Assembly: GCF_021605415.1 (NCBI RefSeq)
Contig: NZ_WKEQ01000004.1
Coordinates: 62,001 to 126,000 of the forward strand
Source of the DNA: Pseudomonas syringae
Lineage (GTDB): Bacteria > Pseudomonadota > Gammaproteobacteria > Pseudomonadales > Pseudomonadaceae
Reading direction: 5' to 3'
Length of the DNA stretch: 64,000 nucleotides
Below the pieces are notes generated by a model. That model was not told where the DNA came from and made no database searches. It saw only the letters and a list, made by a program, of their open reading frames with translations. How positions within the stretch are numbered: position 1 is the stretch's first letter; every line of letters starts with the position of its first letter. Positions 47,044 to 56,050 of this stretch are shown in pieces. The translations under genes were made by a program, and so were the position numbers.

Positions 47044-47185
47044 GTTCTTAACTCTTCAACGATGGCCCTTTCGGACAGCGGATGCAGGTTTTCGCAGAAA
47101 CCGGCGTGCGTAGCAATGCATGGAACCGAAATCATCGTGACAGCTCACATGAGTATCGACTTCTTATTTGACCAGGGATGCTCAG

Positions 47186-48250
47186 ATGACCGACCCACGA
47201 CCGCTGCACAGTTTCATCCCGCCCTACATTCTGAACCGAATCATCGCACACGGATCGGAGCCAGCGCGCGCGGCCGCGATGGCTACGCTCAACCATGTTC
47301 GCAGTCTGCTACCCCACCATGGCGCCCCACCGCGGCCAGCGGTCGCGGGGCTGTTACCGGATGCCGGCAAGCCCGGGCTGGCGCAACGCAGCGTTTATGA
47401 CGCACAGAACAAGATGTTGTTACCGGGCATGCCTGTGCGCATGGAGGGTCAAGCTGCCAGTGGCGATCCGGCGGTCGATGAAGCTTACGACGCGCTGGGC
47501 GCCAGTTACGATTTTTTCTGGAAGGTGCTCGGCCGCAATTCGATCGACAACAAGGGCCTGGCTCTAATCGGCAGCGTGCATTACGGCCAGGCTTATGAGA
47601 ACGCCTTCTGGAACGGCGGGCAAATGGTCTTCGGTGACGGTGATGGCGAAATCTTCCAGCGTTTCACCCGTTCGCTGGACGTGATCGCCCACGAACTGGC
47701 CCATGGCGTCACCGAGAGCGAGGCCGGGCTGATTTATGCTGGCCAGTCCGGCGCGTTGAATGAATCGCTGTCGGATGTATTCGGTGTACTGACCAAACAG
47801 TTCGTCCTCAGCCATACGGTTGAACAGGCTGACTGGCTGATCGGCGCCGAACTCCTCACCTCGAAGATCAAGGGCAAGGGCCTGCGCTCGATGTCTCACC
47901 CCGGCACCGCCTATGACGATCCATTGCTGGGCAAGGATCCGCAACCCGATCACATGCGCAAGTTTGTCATTACCCAGGAAGACAATGGCGGCGTACACAT
48001 CAACTCCGGCATTCCCAACCGCGCTTTTTATCTGGCAGCACGGGCGCTGGGCGGGTTTGCCTGGGAAAAGGCCGGGCGAATCTGGTATGACACGCTTTGC
48101 GATAAACGACTGGCTCAAGATGCAGATTTCGAATCATTTGCCCAGTTGACCGCTGCGCACGCGGCTGAACGATTTGGCGCTCGAGAAGTGGACGCGGTGG
48201 TTCAGGGTTGGCGCCAGGTCGGCATTGAATTACCGGAGGAGGACGTATGA
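47186..48250 (+). CDS. Protealysin-like M4 metallopeptidase
   Basis: 354 aa from ATG 47186 (AGGGA eight bases upstream). A short N-terminal propeptide of the protealysin kind (HSFIPPYILNRIIAHG, the PPSL-type motif) precedes the thermolysin-fold domain. Zinc and catalytic residues: HELAH at 169-173, E193 in NESLSD, and H271 in GGVHINSGIPNRAF. There is no signal peptide, as is usual for protealysins, which may be intracellular or leave by a nonclassical route. It overlaps the emfourin-like inhibitor gene by four bases. Confidence 0.93.
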   Translation: MTDPRPLHSFIPPYILNRIIAHGSEPARAAAMATLNHVRSLLPHHGAPPRPAVAGLLPDAGKPGLAQRSVYDAQNKMLLPGMPVRMEGQAASGDPAVDEAYDALGASYDFFWKVLGRNSIDNKGLALIGSVHYGQAYENAFWNGGQMVFGDGDGEIFQRFTRSLDVIAHELAHGVTESEAGLIYAGQSGALNESLSDVFGVLTKQFVLSHTVEQADWLIGAELLTSKIKGKGLRSMSHPGTAYDDPLLGKDPQPDHMRKFVITQEDNGGVHINSGIPNRAFYLAARALGGFAWEKAGRIWYDTLCDKRLAQDADFESFAQLTAAHAAERFGAREVDAVVQGWRQVGIELPEEDV

Positions 48251-48564
48251 AAAACCTGCCCGAACTGGGCGACGATTCCGTTGTGCGGGTGTCCCGTCAG
48301 GGCGGAGTGGCGGCGATCCATAGCCTGAGCCGTCCGAGGGAAATCGAATTTGCGCAATGCGATATCACGCAGCGTTCGCAGATCTGTTCGGTGCTGAAGG
48401 GTTGCCTGCCGCTCGACAGTGCGGAATCGGGTCGTGGTGATCAGCGTTTTTACCAGATCGAAGTACGCTACAACGCGGGCGAAATGGTGCTGAAAGTCCC
48501 GGAAGATCAGGCGCCGGGGGATCTCGTAAACCTGTGGGACACAGGGCAATTGCTGGAGAAGTGA
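48247..48564 (+). CDS. Emfourin-type protealysin inhibitor
   Basis: 105 aa, no signal peptide. It contains VVRVSRQGGVAAIHSLSR near the start and RFYQIEVRYNAGEMVLKVPE in the middle, and ends with LVNLWDTGQLLEK, as expected for emfourin proteins that sit beside protealysin genes and block the protease. The ATGA overlap with the protease gene supports balanced production. Identification is from context plus this sequence style. Confidence 0.8.
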   Translation: MKNLPELGDDSVVRVSRQGGVAAIHSLSRPREIEFAQCDITQRSQICSVLKGCLPLDSAESGRGDQRFYQIEVRYNAGEMVLKVPEDQAPGDLVNLWDTGQLLEK

Positions 48565-48567
48565 AAA

Positions 48568-48600
48568 TCAAAAGATCGCAACGAAGGCGCGATCTTTTGA
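48568..48600. terminator. Bidirectional hairpin between emfourin and the RcnB-like gene
   Basis: TCAAAAGATCGC and GCGATCTTTTGA form a perfect 12-bp stem with a 9-base loop, and the arms end in A/T runs on both strands. It shares the AAAAGATCGC core of family B repeats. Confidence 0.7.
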
Positions 48601-48612
48601 TCCAGTAATCGT

Positions 48613-48921
48613 TTAGCGCTCCACTGGCTTGATTTCGACAATCGTGCCGTTGGTGATCATCACCATCACGTACTTATCGTCGATCTGTACCCATTGCGCC
48701 TGCGGCTCGGGTTGCTTGAGGCCTTTCTGTTTCCAGTTGGTGATCGCTTTATCACTGCGCTGATAAACATCCGGGGCGCGGTCGTTGACCTTCAATTCAC
48801 GACCTCCGGTGGGAGAATGCTCGACGGTGTCGTTCGAGGTTTGCGCCGCTTGAACGAGGGGGCTGATCCCGGCGAGGCTGGCGACGAGGGCAAGGCTTGC
48901 GATCAGGGTCTTGTTGGTCAT
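48613..48921 (-). CDS. RcnB-like periplasmic protein
   Basis: 102 aa from ATG 48921 with GGAGG upstream. Signal peptide to about residue 26 (MTNKTLIASLALVASLAGIS, cleaved after VQA). The C-terminal half (PEPQAQWVQIDDKYVMVMIT, then NGTIVEI) follows the RcnB pattern of a WVxVDDxYVLxxxxTGxIxxI repeat. RcnB of E. coli affects nickel and cobalt homeostasis; most homologues have no tested role. Longer readings upstream lack a ribosome site. Confidence 0.75.
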   Translation of the reverse strand: MTNKTLIASLALVASLAGISPLVQAAQTSNDTVEHSPTGGRELKVNDRAPDVYQRSDKAITNWKQKGLKQPEPQAQWVQIDDKYVMVMITNGTIVEIKPVER

Positions 48922-49037
48922 CGGTGAACCTCCATTTGTTTTCGGATACCTGATGTCGGACTGTTGTTGGCGGCATTCATTCCTTTTGGATGCGCAAACC
49001 TTTACTCCCTGCCAAACACATACCCCCTCGGCGCAGA

Positions 49038-49823
49038 TCAATTCGGGAGCTGCACCACGTCGATGCCGTGGCGCCGGTAATCCTCGACATTGCCCGACGC
49101 GAGGTATCGCTCGGTGATCAGTGTGTGCAGGCGATCGCACGATGCAACAACGAAGGGCTCTACCGCGCCGAGTTTATCTGCCGTGGTGACGGCAATCACT
49201 TGGGCTGCGCTGTCGAGTAACGCCTGTTTGACCGGCACTTCATCGAAATGCAGCGAGGTTATGCCGACCTCCGGATGAATCGCGCAGACGCCGGTAAACA
49301 GCAGATCCGCCTTGATCCCGCTAATCAGGCGCAGCGCTTCATGCCCGCCCGCCGACATGGTTTTCGCATTGAGCTGGCCGCCGGCCAGAATCACTTTGAT
49401 GCCCTTGTATTCGGACAACGCGATGGCATTCATGGGTGAGGCGGTGACCGCCGTGATTCGAATATCCGCTGGCAGCGAACGGGCAATCTGCAACGTGGTG
49501 GAGCCGGAATCGAACAGTACGATCTGGCCGTTTTGCACGCGTTGTGCAGCCAGTCGCGCCAGCCGGATCTTCACCTCGTCAGTCTCATCGAGCCGGGTGA
49601 AATAGTCCTTGCCGGTGTCTTTGGGTCGCGGCAACGCGCCGCCGTGCACTCGCTGCACCAGACCAGCGTTGTCCAGTTCGGCCAGATCCCGGCGAATGGT
49701 GTCCTCGGACACGGCGAAATGCTCGCTCAACTCGCAGGCCATGACCTTGCCGTCACGTTCGAGTATCAAGAGGATTTTCTGTCGACGCAGGGAGGGAAGT
49801 TCGGCGGCGGAATGATCTTGCAT
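49038..49823 (-). CDS. DeoR-family transcriptional regulator
   Basis: 261 aa. The N-terminal HTH (RRQKILLILERDGKVMACEL; FAVSEDTIRRDLAELDNAGL) and the sugar-phosphate sensor domain with DSGSTTLQIA and the later AGGxE-type SAGGHEALR are typical. It controls a sugar or polyol operon, but no such gene is adjacent, so the target is unknown. The start codon has a weak ribosome site. Confidence 0.9.
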   Translation of the reverse strand: MQDHSAAELPSLRRQKILLILERDGKVMACELSEHFAVSEDTIRRDLAELDNAGLVQRVHGGALPRPKDTGKDYFTRLDETDEVKIRLARLAAQRVQNGQIVLFDSGSTTLQIARSLPADIRITAVTASPMNAIALSEYKGIKVILAGGQLNAKTMSAGGHEALRLISGIKADLLFTGVCAIHPEVGITSLHFDEVPVKQALLDSAAQVIAVTTADKLGAVEPFVVASCDRLHTLITERYLASGNVEDYRRHGIDVVQLPN

Positions 49824-50000
49824 GTTTGTGCCTGTTTATGCGGGTTTGTGCAAGGTTAGCCAAATTCGCCGGGCCGCGACAGATTTATATCCGCGAGACA
49901 TCAATTCTTTCGATCATTGGAATCAAGAAGCGGAATTTTTTGTTTGATTCCGGCCTGTTCAGAATGGCGACACTTTCCACTACAACTAAGGACGCCTTCC

Positions 50001-50069
50001 ATGAACCTCAATTTTGCCTTCGCCTGCATGATCGTTGTTTCTTTCGCCGTGGCGCTGGTTCATGGTTGA
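50001..50069 (+). CDS. Possible 22-aa hydrophobic peptide
   Basis: ATG 50001 with AAGGA nine bases upstream; the peptide is MNLNFAFACMIVVSFAVALV followed by HG, almost entirely hydrophobic. Such a short membrane peptide could be a type I toxin-like or signalling peptide, but the evidence is only the ribosome site and composition. It is opposed by a minus-strand ORF. Confidence 0.35.
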   Translation: MNLNFAFACMIVVSFAVALVHG

Positions 50070-50139
50070 TCGTTTGCTCGCCCGCTTGCAAGGTAAAACC
50101 CACCGCAGCGGCGATCAATAAGCAAAGAACAGTTCTCAT
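50008..50139 (-). CDS. Possible 43-aa secreted or membrane peptide
   Basis: ATG 50139 with AGGAAGG seven bases upstream. Residues 1-19 are hydrophobic (MRTVLCLLIAAAVGFTLQA) like a signal peptide; the rest is short and very basic (APRRKKQRSCRRRQN). It overlaps a 22-codon ORF on the other strand, so probably only one of them is made. No family recognised. Confidence 0.35.
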   Translation of the reverse strand: MRTVLCLLIAAAVGFTLQAGEQTINHEPAPRRKKQRSCRRRQN

Positions 50140-50340
50140 AAATGCCTTCCTGGCTGACAACAACCCCGCAGTGGAGCTGCCGCAGGCGGCTCTTACAAAC
50201 AGTACGCGTCTAGGATTGTTTCCCAGCCCACGCCAGCCGCGCAAACCAAAAACCCGATGGAACCTCCCCGCAAAGTGCGTTTTCAAAACCCTATGCGCCG
50301 ATCATTGATCACACAAAGCGCCATTGGAGAGGAACCCCCG

Positions 50341-50766
50341 ATGAACATCAAAGTACTGCTCCTGCTCGCCAGTTTTGTCCCAGGTCTCGCCATGGCCGAG
50401 GGCTGCGACGTCCTCACGCGCTCCTCCAGTCCTTCCGTTCCGGCCGTCGAAACCCACAGCTGCTACGAATACGAAGGTGTGCCCGTGGACGCCATCGACT
50501 GGTCATGCAGCAACGAAAGCAAGGACATGCTCAACAGCACCAAGAAAAAAGTCGCCCGATGCGCCGACCACTCTGCAGCCACCTGCACCGCGACACTCAC
50601 CCAGGAATCCCTGGCAAACCCACATTCCACCAGCAAGGACAAAGACGCCAAGGCGCTGAACATTCCGGACAACGCGAAAGTGACCACGTATTACTACGGT
50701 GCGGAACATTTGAGTCAGGCGAAGATTGATTGTGAAAATGGCGGTGGGAACTGGAAGGCGAAATAG
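50341..50766 (+). CDS. Hypothetical secreted protein
   Basis: 141 aa with a clear signal peptide (residues 1-19, cleaved after AMA) and a GGAGAGG ribosome site. The mature part has six or more Cys residues (EGCDVLTRS, SCYEYEGVP, WSCSNES, RCADHS, TCTATL, DCENGGG), which suggests disulfides in a periplasmic or secreted protein. The WSCSNESK-type centre and DCENGGGNW end are distinctive, but I cannot assign a family. A good terminator follows. Confidence 0.8.
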   Translation: MNIKVLLLLASFVPGLAMAEGCDVLTRSSSPSVPAVETHSCYEYEGVPVDAIDWSCSNESKDMLNSTKKKVARCADHSAATCTATLTQESLANPHSTSKDKDAKALNIPDNAKVTTYYYGAEHLSQAKIDCENGGGNWKAK

Positions 50767-50796
50767 CGTGGGATTCGACGTATTTATTCCAGACAT

Positions 50797-50826
50797 AAAA
50801 AAACCGCATTGCTGCGGTTTTTTTAT
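50797..50826 (+). terminator. Rho-independent terminator
   Basis: AAAAAACCGCA-TTGC-TGCGGTTTTTTT: a 7-11 bp stem followed by seven T residues, 31 bases after the secreted protein gene. The mirrored A-run suggests it works for both strands. Confidence 0.9.
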
Positions 50827-50860
50827 GCCGTGACGTCCAAGTGAACTCAGGGATCTCCCC

Positions 50861-51409
50861 TCAGAAGTTCGCCGGCGTATTCGCACTGATAATCTCAGCC
50901 TCATCCGCCCCGATATTGCGGAATTTGTGCGGTAACGTCGTCGGAAAGTAATACCCATCCCCCGCGCCCAGTACGCTTATCTGCCCATCCACCGTCAACT
51001 CGACAGTCCCACGGGTCACCAGTCCACACTCTTCACCTTCCGAATGCACGATCGGCTCTTCGCCGGAACTGGCGCCAGGCGCGTATTGCTCGCGCAGCAG
51101 GCGCATCTGGCGGCTCGGCACGGAGGCGCCGATGAGCAGCAGGCGCAAGCCGTGGCGGCCGAGGTCGGGTTGTTCGTTGGCGCGGAAGACGTATTGGTGT
51201 TCGCGCGGCGGCTGGTCGAAGGTGAAGAAATCGGCCAGGGACATCGGTATGCCTTCGAGCAGCTTTTTCAGTGAGCTGACGGAAGGACTGACGCGATTCT
51301 GTTCGATCAGGGAGATGGTGGCATTGGTCACGCCGCTACGCCGGGCCAGCTCGCGCTGGGAGAGTTTGTAGCTTTCGCGTACTAGTTTGAGTCGAGAACC
51401 CGTATCCAT
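50861..51409 (-). CDS. puuR: XRE-cupin transcriptional regulator PuuR
   Basis: 182 aa from ATG 51409 (AAGG five bases upstream). Helix-turn-helix at residues about 10-60 (LVRESYKLSQRELARRSGVT, NATISLIEQNRVSPS), then a cupin domain (about 105-180, EEPIVHSEGEECGLVTRGTV). PuuR represses putrescine-utilisation genes and is released by putrescine. Its place next to puuB, puuC and puuA supports this. An upstream reading from 51481 has no ribosome site. Confidence 0.9.
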   Translation of the reverse strand: MDTGSRLKLVRESYKLSQRELARRSGVTNATISLIEQNRVSPSVSSLKKLLEGIPMSLADFFTFDQPPREHQYVFRANEQPDLGRHGLRLLLIGASVPSRQMRLLREQYAPGASSGEEPIVHSEGEECGLVTRGTVELTVDGQISVLGAGDGYYFPTTLPHKFRNIGADEAEIISANTPANF

Positions 51410-51606
51410 GACAGCCTTATGTGAGAACGACTTAAGGGCAATGGGGGTGGGTGGCGGGCGGACTCGCATTGCGCGGATCACACCGTTCCCCTGTCCCGGA
51501 ACCGTGAAAGGCGGCTATTAAATCACGTTTGGTGATGTTGCTCAGCAGGTTCGATGGACGGCGGGGGAAAAGAGCTTGCCAGGCGAATTATGTGCCAGAC
51601 ACAGTA

Positions 51607-51701
51607 CCTGTGGGAGCTGGCTTGCCAGCGATGCGGCCGGCACATTCAGCATTTGGACTGGCTGATATTCCGCTATCGCTGGCAAGCCAGCTCCCACAGG
51701 G
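51607..51701. repeat. REPIN, family A
   Basis: CTGTGGGAGCTGGCTTGCCA and inverted TGGCAAGCCAGCTCCCACAG around about 45 bases, between puuR and puuB. Confidence 0.85.
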
Positions 51702-51761
51702 TTTGTGGTGGTTCGGATAATAACCCGGAGGGGCCTTGAGGACCGCCGCCGGGGCGGCAAC

Positions 51762-53045
51762 TCAGATGCCGAAACGGTCGCGCAGCGAGTAGTACACGGC
51801 GCCAAGGGCGGTCAGCGGTGCTGAGAAAGTGCGGCCGCCGAGCATCGGCATGTGCGGCAGCGAGGCGAAGGCGTCGAAGCGTTCGGCATCGCCACGGATC
51901 ATTTCCGAGATCAGTTTGCCGGCCAGATGCGAGCACGTGACGCCGTGACCGCTGTAGCCCTGCATGTAGTAGGCATTTTTCTCGATACGGCCGAATTGCG
52001 GCATGCGTGACATGGTCAGCAGGAAGTTGCCGGTCCAGCGATAGTCGATTTTCACGTCTTTAAGTTGCGGGAAGGTCTTGAGGATCTTCGGGCGGATCAG
52101 TTGTTCGATGTCATCCGGCTCACGCGCGCCGTAGACCACCCCGCCGCCGTAGAGCAAGCGGTTGTCGGCAGTCAGGCGGTAGTAGTCGAGCAGATAATTG
52201 CAGTCTTCGACGCAGTAGTTGTGGGTGATCAGGCTGTGCGCGACCTTTTCCGACAACGGTTCAGTGACGACAATCTGCGAACCGCACGGCATGCTTTTGC
52301 TGGTCACGCGGTTGTCGAGACCCTGCGGCAGATAGGCGTTGCCGGCGATCAGCAAGTACTTGGCGCGCACCAGGCCTTTGGCAGTGCGCACGGTGATCGG
52401 TTCGCCGTAACTGATGTCGACTGCTGCCGATTGCTCGTAGATCTTGCCGCCCAGACGGACGATGGCGGCGGCTTCGCCGAGGGCCAGGTTCAGCGGATGA
52501 ATATGGCCGCCCTGCAAGTCCAGCAAGCCGCCGACATACGCTTTGGAACCGACCTCGCGGCTGATCTCGTCCGCGTCGAGCATCTTCAGGTTCTGGTTGC
52601 CGTAGCGTTCCCAGTTGCGCTTTTGCTCGGCGAGGCCGTTCAGCTGTTTCTTGTTCATCGCTGCGAAGATACCGCCCGGGCGGTAGTCGCACTTGATGTC
52701 GTATTCCTTGATGCGCGAACGGATGATGTCGGCGCCTTCGAAGATCATGCTGCCGAGGATTTCGGCGGTCTTGTCGCCGTAACGCTCTTCGATCACATCG
52801 ACATCACGGCTGTAAGAGTTGACCAATTGACCGCCATTGCGACCGCTGGCGCCGTAGCCGACTTTCGCCGCTTCCAGCACCGTCACTGTGTAGCCGGCCT
52901 CGGTCAGGAACAGAGCCGACGACAGGCCGGTGTAACCCGCGCCGATGATGCAGACATCGCACTCCACCGCTTCCTCCAGGATCGGAAAGTCGATGACTTC
53001 GTTGCGGGTGGCCGCGTAGTAGCTGTTTACGTGTTGCTGTTTCAT
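51762..53045 (-). CDS. puuB: Gamma-glutamylputrescine oxidoreductase
   Basis: 427 aa DAO-family flavoprotein. FAD loop IIGAGYTGLSSALFLTEAG (residues 33-51), and C-terminal MQGYSGHGVTCSHLAGKLI. The protein oxidises gamma-glutamylputrescine to gamma-glutamyl-gamma-aminobutyraldehyde, H2O2 and ammonia. The enzymes for the next and preceding steps (PuuC, PuuA) are upstream on the same strand. CGGAG precedes the ATG. Length matches PuuB. Confidence 0.93.
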   Translation of the reverse strand: MKQQHVNSYYAATRNEVIDFPILEEAVECDVCIIGAGYTGLSSALFLTEAGYTVTVLEAAKVGYGASGRNGGQLVNSYSRDVDVIEERYGDKTAEILGSMIFEGADIIRSRIKEYDIKCDYRPGGIFAAMNKKQLNGLAEQKRNWERYGNQNLKMLDADEISREVGSKAYVGGLLDLQGGHIHPLNLALGEAAAIVRLGGKIYEQSAAVDISYGEPITVRTAKGLVRAKYLLIAGNAYLPQGLDNRVTSKSMPCGSQIVVTEPLSEKVAHSLITHNYCVEDCNYLLDYYRLTADNRLLYGGGVVYGAREPDDIEQLIRPKILKTFPQLKDVKIDYRWTGNFLLTMSRMPQFGRIEKNAYYMQGYSGHGVTCSHLAGKLISEMIRGDAERFDAFASLPHMPMLGGRTFSAPLTALGAVYYSLRDRFGI

Positions 53046-53093
53046 ACGATTCTCCGATGGCCGCCAGACATGGCGACCGCCGCTGTAAAAGAA

Positions 53094-54584
53094 TTAGAGC
53101 TTGATCCAGGTCGCTTTCAGCTCGGTGTACTTGTCGAACGCGTGGAGCGATTTGTCCCGGCCGTTACCCGACTGTTTGAAGCCACCGAACGGCGCGGTCA
53201 TGTCGCCTGCGTCGTACTGGTTGATCCACACACTGCCGGCGCGCAAACCGCGGGCGAAGTTATGTGCCTTGCTCAGGTTGCTGGTCCAGACACCGGCGGC
53301 GAGGCCGAAGATACTGTCGTTGGCGATGTGCAGTGCTTCCTCGACAGTGTCGAAGGTGATCAGCGACAGCACCGGGCCGAAGATTTCTTCGCGGGCGATG
53401 GTCATCGCGTTGGTCACGCCGTCGAACAGCGCTGGCTCAACATAGAGGCCACCTGTTTCTTCGAGGGTGCGTTGCCCGCCGGCGATCAGTTCGGCGCCCT
53501 GCTCGCGGCCGATGCTGATGTAGCGCAGCACGTTCTCCAGTTGACGCTGATCGACCACGGCGCCGACGGTGGTGGTCGGGTCGAGGGCGTGACCGGGCTT
53601 CCACGCTTGCAGCGCTTCAACCAGCAGTGGAATGAACTGCTCGCGGATCGAGCGCTCGACCAAAAGACGTGAGCCGGCGGTGCAGACTTCGCCCTGGTTG
53701 AAGGCAATGGCGCCGGCCGCCGCTTGTGCTGCCGCGCGCAAATCAGGCGCGTCGGCGAACACCACGTTTGGACTCTTGCCCCCTGCTTCGAGCCAGACGC
53801 GTTTCATGTTGCTTTGGCCGGCATAAATCATCAGTTGCTTGGCAATCGCCGTCGACCCGGTGAAGGCCAGCACGTCGACGTCCATGTGCAGCGCGAGTGC
53901 TTTGCCGACGGTGTGACCGAAGCCCGGCAGCACGTTGAACACGCCTTTCGGGATACCGGCATCCAATGCCAATTGAGCGATGCGGATCGCGGTCAGCGGC
54001 GACTTTTCCGAAGGCTTGAGGATGAACGAGTTCCCGGCAGCCAGGGCCGGGGCGAATTTCCAGCTGGCCATGATCAGCGGGAAGTTCCACGGCACGATGG
54101 CGGCGACGACGCCGGACGGCTCGCGGGTCACCAGACCCAATTGATCGTGTGGGGTGGTGGCGACTTCGTCGTAAATCTTGTCGATGGCCTCGGCGCTCCA
54201 GCGGATCGCGTTGGCGGTCGCCGGGATATCGATGGCCATGGAATCGCTGATCGGCTTGCCCATGTCGAGGGTTTCGAGCAGGGCCAGTTCTTCCTGGTTT
54301 TGCAGGATCAGGTCAGCAAAACGAATCAAGATGCGCTTGCGCTCGGCCGGGGCTTTTTTCGCCCAGACGCCGGATTCGAACGACTGGCGCGCGACTTCAA
54401 CGGCCAGGTTGGCGTCGGCTTCATCCGTGCTGGCCACGGAGGCGAGGAAACGGCCGTCGACGGGGCTCAGGCATTCGAAGGTTTCGCCGGAGACTGCCGG
54501 ACGGTATTCGCCGTTGATAAAGGCGCGGCCTTCGAGGGTCAGGGACTGGAAGCGTTGTTCCCAGTCGTTGCGGGTCGTTGTCAT
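53094..54584 (-). CDS. puuC: Gamma-glutamyl-gamma-aminobutyraldehyde dehydrogenase
   Basis: 496 aa aldehyde dehydrogenase. NAD site FTGSTAIAKQL, catalytic Glu in LEAGGKSPNVV and Cys in NQGEVCTAGSR. In the Puu pathway it oxidises gamma-glutamyl-gamma-aminobutyraldehyde to gamma-glutamyl-GABA. It lies between puuA and puuB with 48 bases to puuB, so cotranscription is likely. The ribosome site is weak. Confidence 0.93.
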   Translation of the reverse strand: MTTTRNDWEQRFQSLTLEGRAFINGEYRPAVSGETFECLSPVDGRFLASVASTDEADANLAVEVARQSFESGVWAKKAPAERKRILIRFADLILQNQEELALLETLDMGKPISDSMAIDIPATANAIRWSAEAIDKIYDEVATTPHDQLGLVTREPSGVVAAIVPWNFPLIMASWKFAPALAAGNSFILKPSEKSPLTAIRIAQLALDAGIPKGVFNVLPGFGHTVGKALALHMDVDVLAFTGSTAIAKQLMIYAGQSNMKRVWLEAGGKSPNVVFADAPDLRAAAQAAAGAIAFNQGEVCTAGSRLLVERSIREQFIPLLVEALQAWKPGHALDPTTTVGAVVDQRQLENVLRYISIGREQGAELIAGGQRTLEETGGLYVEPALFDGVTNAMTIAREEIFGPVLSLITFDTVEEALHIANDSIFGLAAGVWTSNLSKAHNFARGLRAGSVWINQYDAGDMTAPFGGFKQSGNGRDKSLHAFDKYTELKATWIKL

Positions 54585-54612
54585 TGTTGTGGCTCGACAA
54601 GGGGGAATTTAG

Positions 54613-54660
54613 GTAGGCACCGCAACCCTGTAGGAGCTGCCGAAGGCGGCTACTACAGGG
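54613..54660. repeat. REP unit, family B type
   Basis: ACCCTGTAGGAGCTGCCGAA and inverted CGGCTACTACAGGGT form a short hairpin between puuC and puuA. Confidence 0.7.
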
Positions 54661-54673
54661 TTTGGGTTGGTCT

Positions 54674-56050
54674 TTAGACGGTGTGCAGGTACCAGTTGTA
54701 TTCAAGGTCGGAGATGGAGTTCTCGAACTCGGCCAGCTCGCTTTCCTTGCACGCAACAAACACGTCGATGTACATCGGGTCGATGTAGCGGGCCATGACT
54801 TCGCTGTCGTCCAGCTCGCGCAGTGCATCGCGCAGGTTGTTCGGCAGGCTTTGTTCGTTCTGCTCGTAGCTGTTGCCTTCGACCGGTGCGCCCGGCTCGA
54901 TCTGGTGGGTCAGGCCGTGATGGATACCGGCCAGCACCGAAGCCATCAGCAAGTACGGGTTGGCGTCGGCACCGGCGACCCGATGCTCGATGCGCACGGC
55001 GTCCGCCGTTCCGGTCGGTACGCGCACGGCCACGGTGCGGTTGTCGATGCCCCAGCTCGGCGAGTTCGGCACGTAGAACTGCGCGCCGAAACGGCGGTAC
55101 GAGTTGACGTTCGGGCAAAGGAAAGCCATCTGCGCCGGCAGGGTCTCCAGCACACCGCCGATCGCATGACGCAGTGCGGCGTTCTGCTCGGGATCCTCGC
55201 TGGCGAAGATGTTGTTGCCTTCTTTATCCAGAATCGAAATGTGCACGTGCAGACCGTTACCCGCCTGGCCCGGATACGGCTTGGCCATGAAAGTGGTGTC
55301 CATCTCGTGGTCGTAGGCGATGTTCTTCACCAGACGTTTGAGCAGGACGGCGTAGTCGCAAGCCTTTATAGGATCGGAGACGTGATGCAGGTTGACTTCG
55401 AACTGCGCCGGGGCGCTTTCCTTGACGATGGCATCAGCCGGGATGCCCTGCTCTTTCGCGCCTTCGAGGATGTCTTGCAGGCAGTCGACGTACTCGTCGA
55501 GATCGTCGATCAAGTAGACCTGCGTCGACACTGGACGCTTGCCGGAGACCGGCGAGCGTGGCGACTGCGGACGGCCGTTCACGTTGTCCTGGTCGATCAG
55601 GTAGAACTCAAGCTCGAACGCGGCGCAGATGGTCAGGCCCAGGTCGTCGAACTTGCGTACGACGTTGGCGAGCACTTCACGCGGGTCGGCGAAGAATGGC
55701 TGGCCTTCGATTTCGTGCATGGTCATCAGCAGTTGCGCAGTCGGGCGCTTTTGCCAGGGCTCTATGCTGAGGGTGCCGGGAATCGGGTAGCAGATCCGGT
55801 CGGCGTCGCCAATATCCAGGCCCAGGCCCGTGCTTTCTACAGTAGAGCCGTTGATGTCCAGCGCGAACAGCGAGGCCGGAAGATTGATGCCTTTCTCGTA
55901 AACCTTATGAAGACTGGTGCGTTCGATGCGCTTGCCGCGCACCACACCGTTCATATCCGCAATCAGAAGGTCGACGTACAAAACCTCAGGATATTTCTTA
56001 AGGAATGCGTTTGCTTCGTTGAGTTGAACGGTACGCAGAGGGACCGACAT
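54674..56050 (-). CDS. puuA: Gamma-glutamylputrescine synthetase (glutamine synthetase family)
   Basis: 458 aa. The glutamine synthetase fold is plain: substrate domain FELEFYLID, KPYPGQAGNGLHVHISI, NSYRRFGAQFYVPNS and the ATP-binding NRTVAVRVP-x-G motif. The order of the neighbours (aldehyde dehydrogenase, FAD oxidase, class I amidotransferase hydrolase) marks it as PuuA, which joins glutamate to putrescine with ATP, rather than ammonium assimilation GlnA. AGGTG precedes the ATG. It is divergent from puuD. Confidence 0.92.
   Translation of the reverse strand: MSVPLRTVQLNEANAFLKKYPEVLYVDLLIADMNGVVRGKRIERTSLHKVYEKGINLPASLFALDINGSTVESTGLGLDIGDADRICYPIPGTLSIEPWQKRPTAQLLMTMHEIEGQPFFADPREVLANVVRKFDDLGLTICAAFELEFYLIDQDNVNGRPQSPRSPVSGKRPVSTQVYLIDDLDEYVDCLQDILEGAKEQGIPADAIVKESAPAQFEVNLHHVSDPIKACDYAVLLKRLVKNIAYDHEMDTTFMAKPYPGQAGNGLHVHISILDKEGNNIFASEDPEQNAALRHAIGGVLETLPAQMAFLCPNVNSYRRFGAQFYVPNSPSWGIDNRTVAVRVPTGTADAVRIEHRVAGADANPYLLMASVLAGIHHGLTHQIEPGAPVEGNSYEQNEQSLPNNLRDALRELDDSEVMARYIDPMYIDVFVACKESELAEFENSISDLEYNWYLHTV

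Larger units (their letters stand above)
49824..50340. other. Gap with two small overlapping ORFs and a hairpin
   Basis: About 517 bases without a large gene. GGAATCAA (49919-49926) and TTGATTCC form a hairpin around 49919-49957. Two short ORFs with ribosome sites overlap on opposite strands (50001-50069 plus; 50008-50139 minus). A family-B fragment lies at about 50163-50195. Confidence 0.5.
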
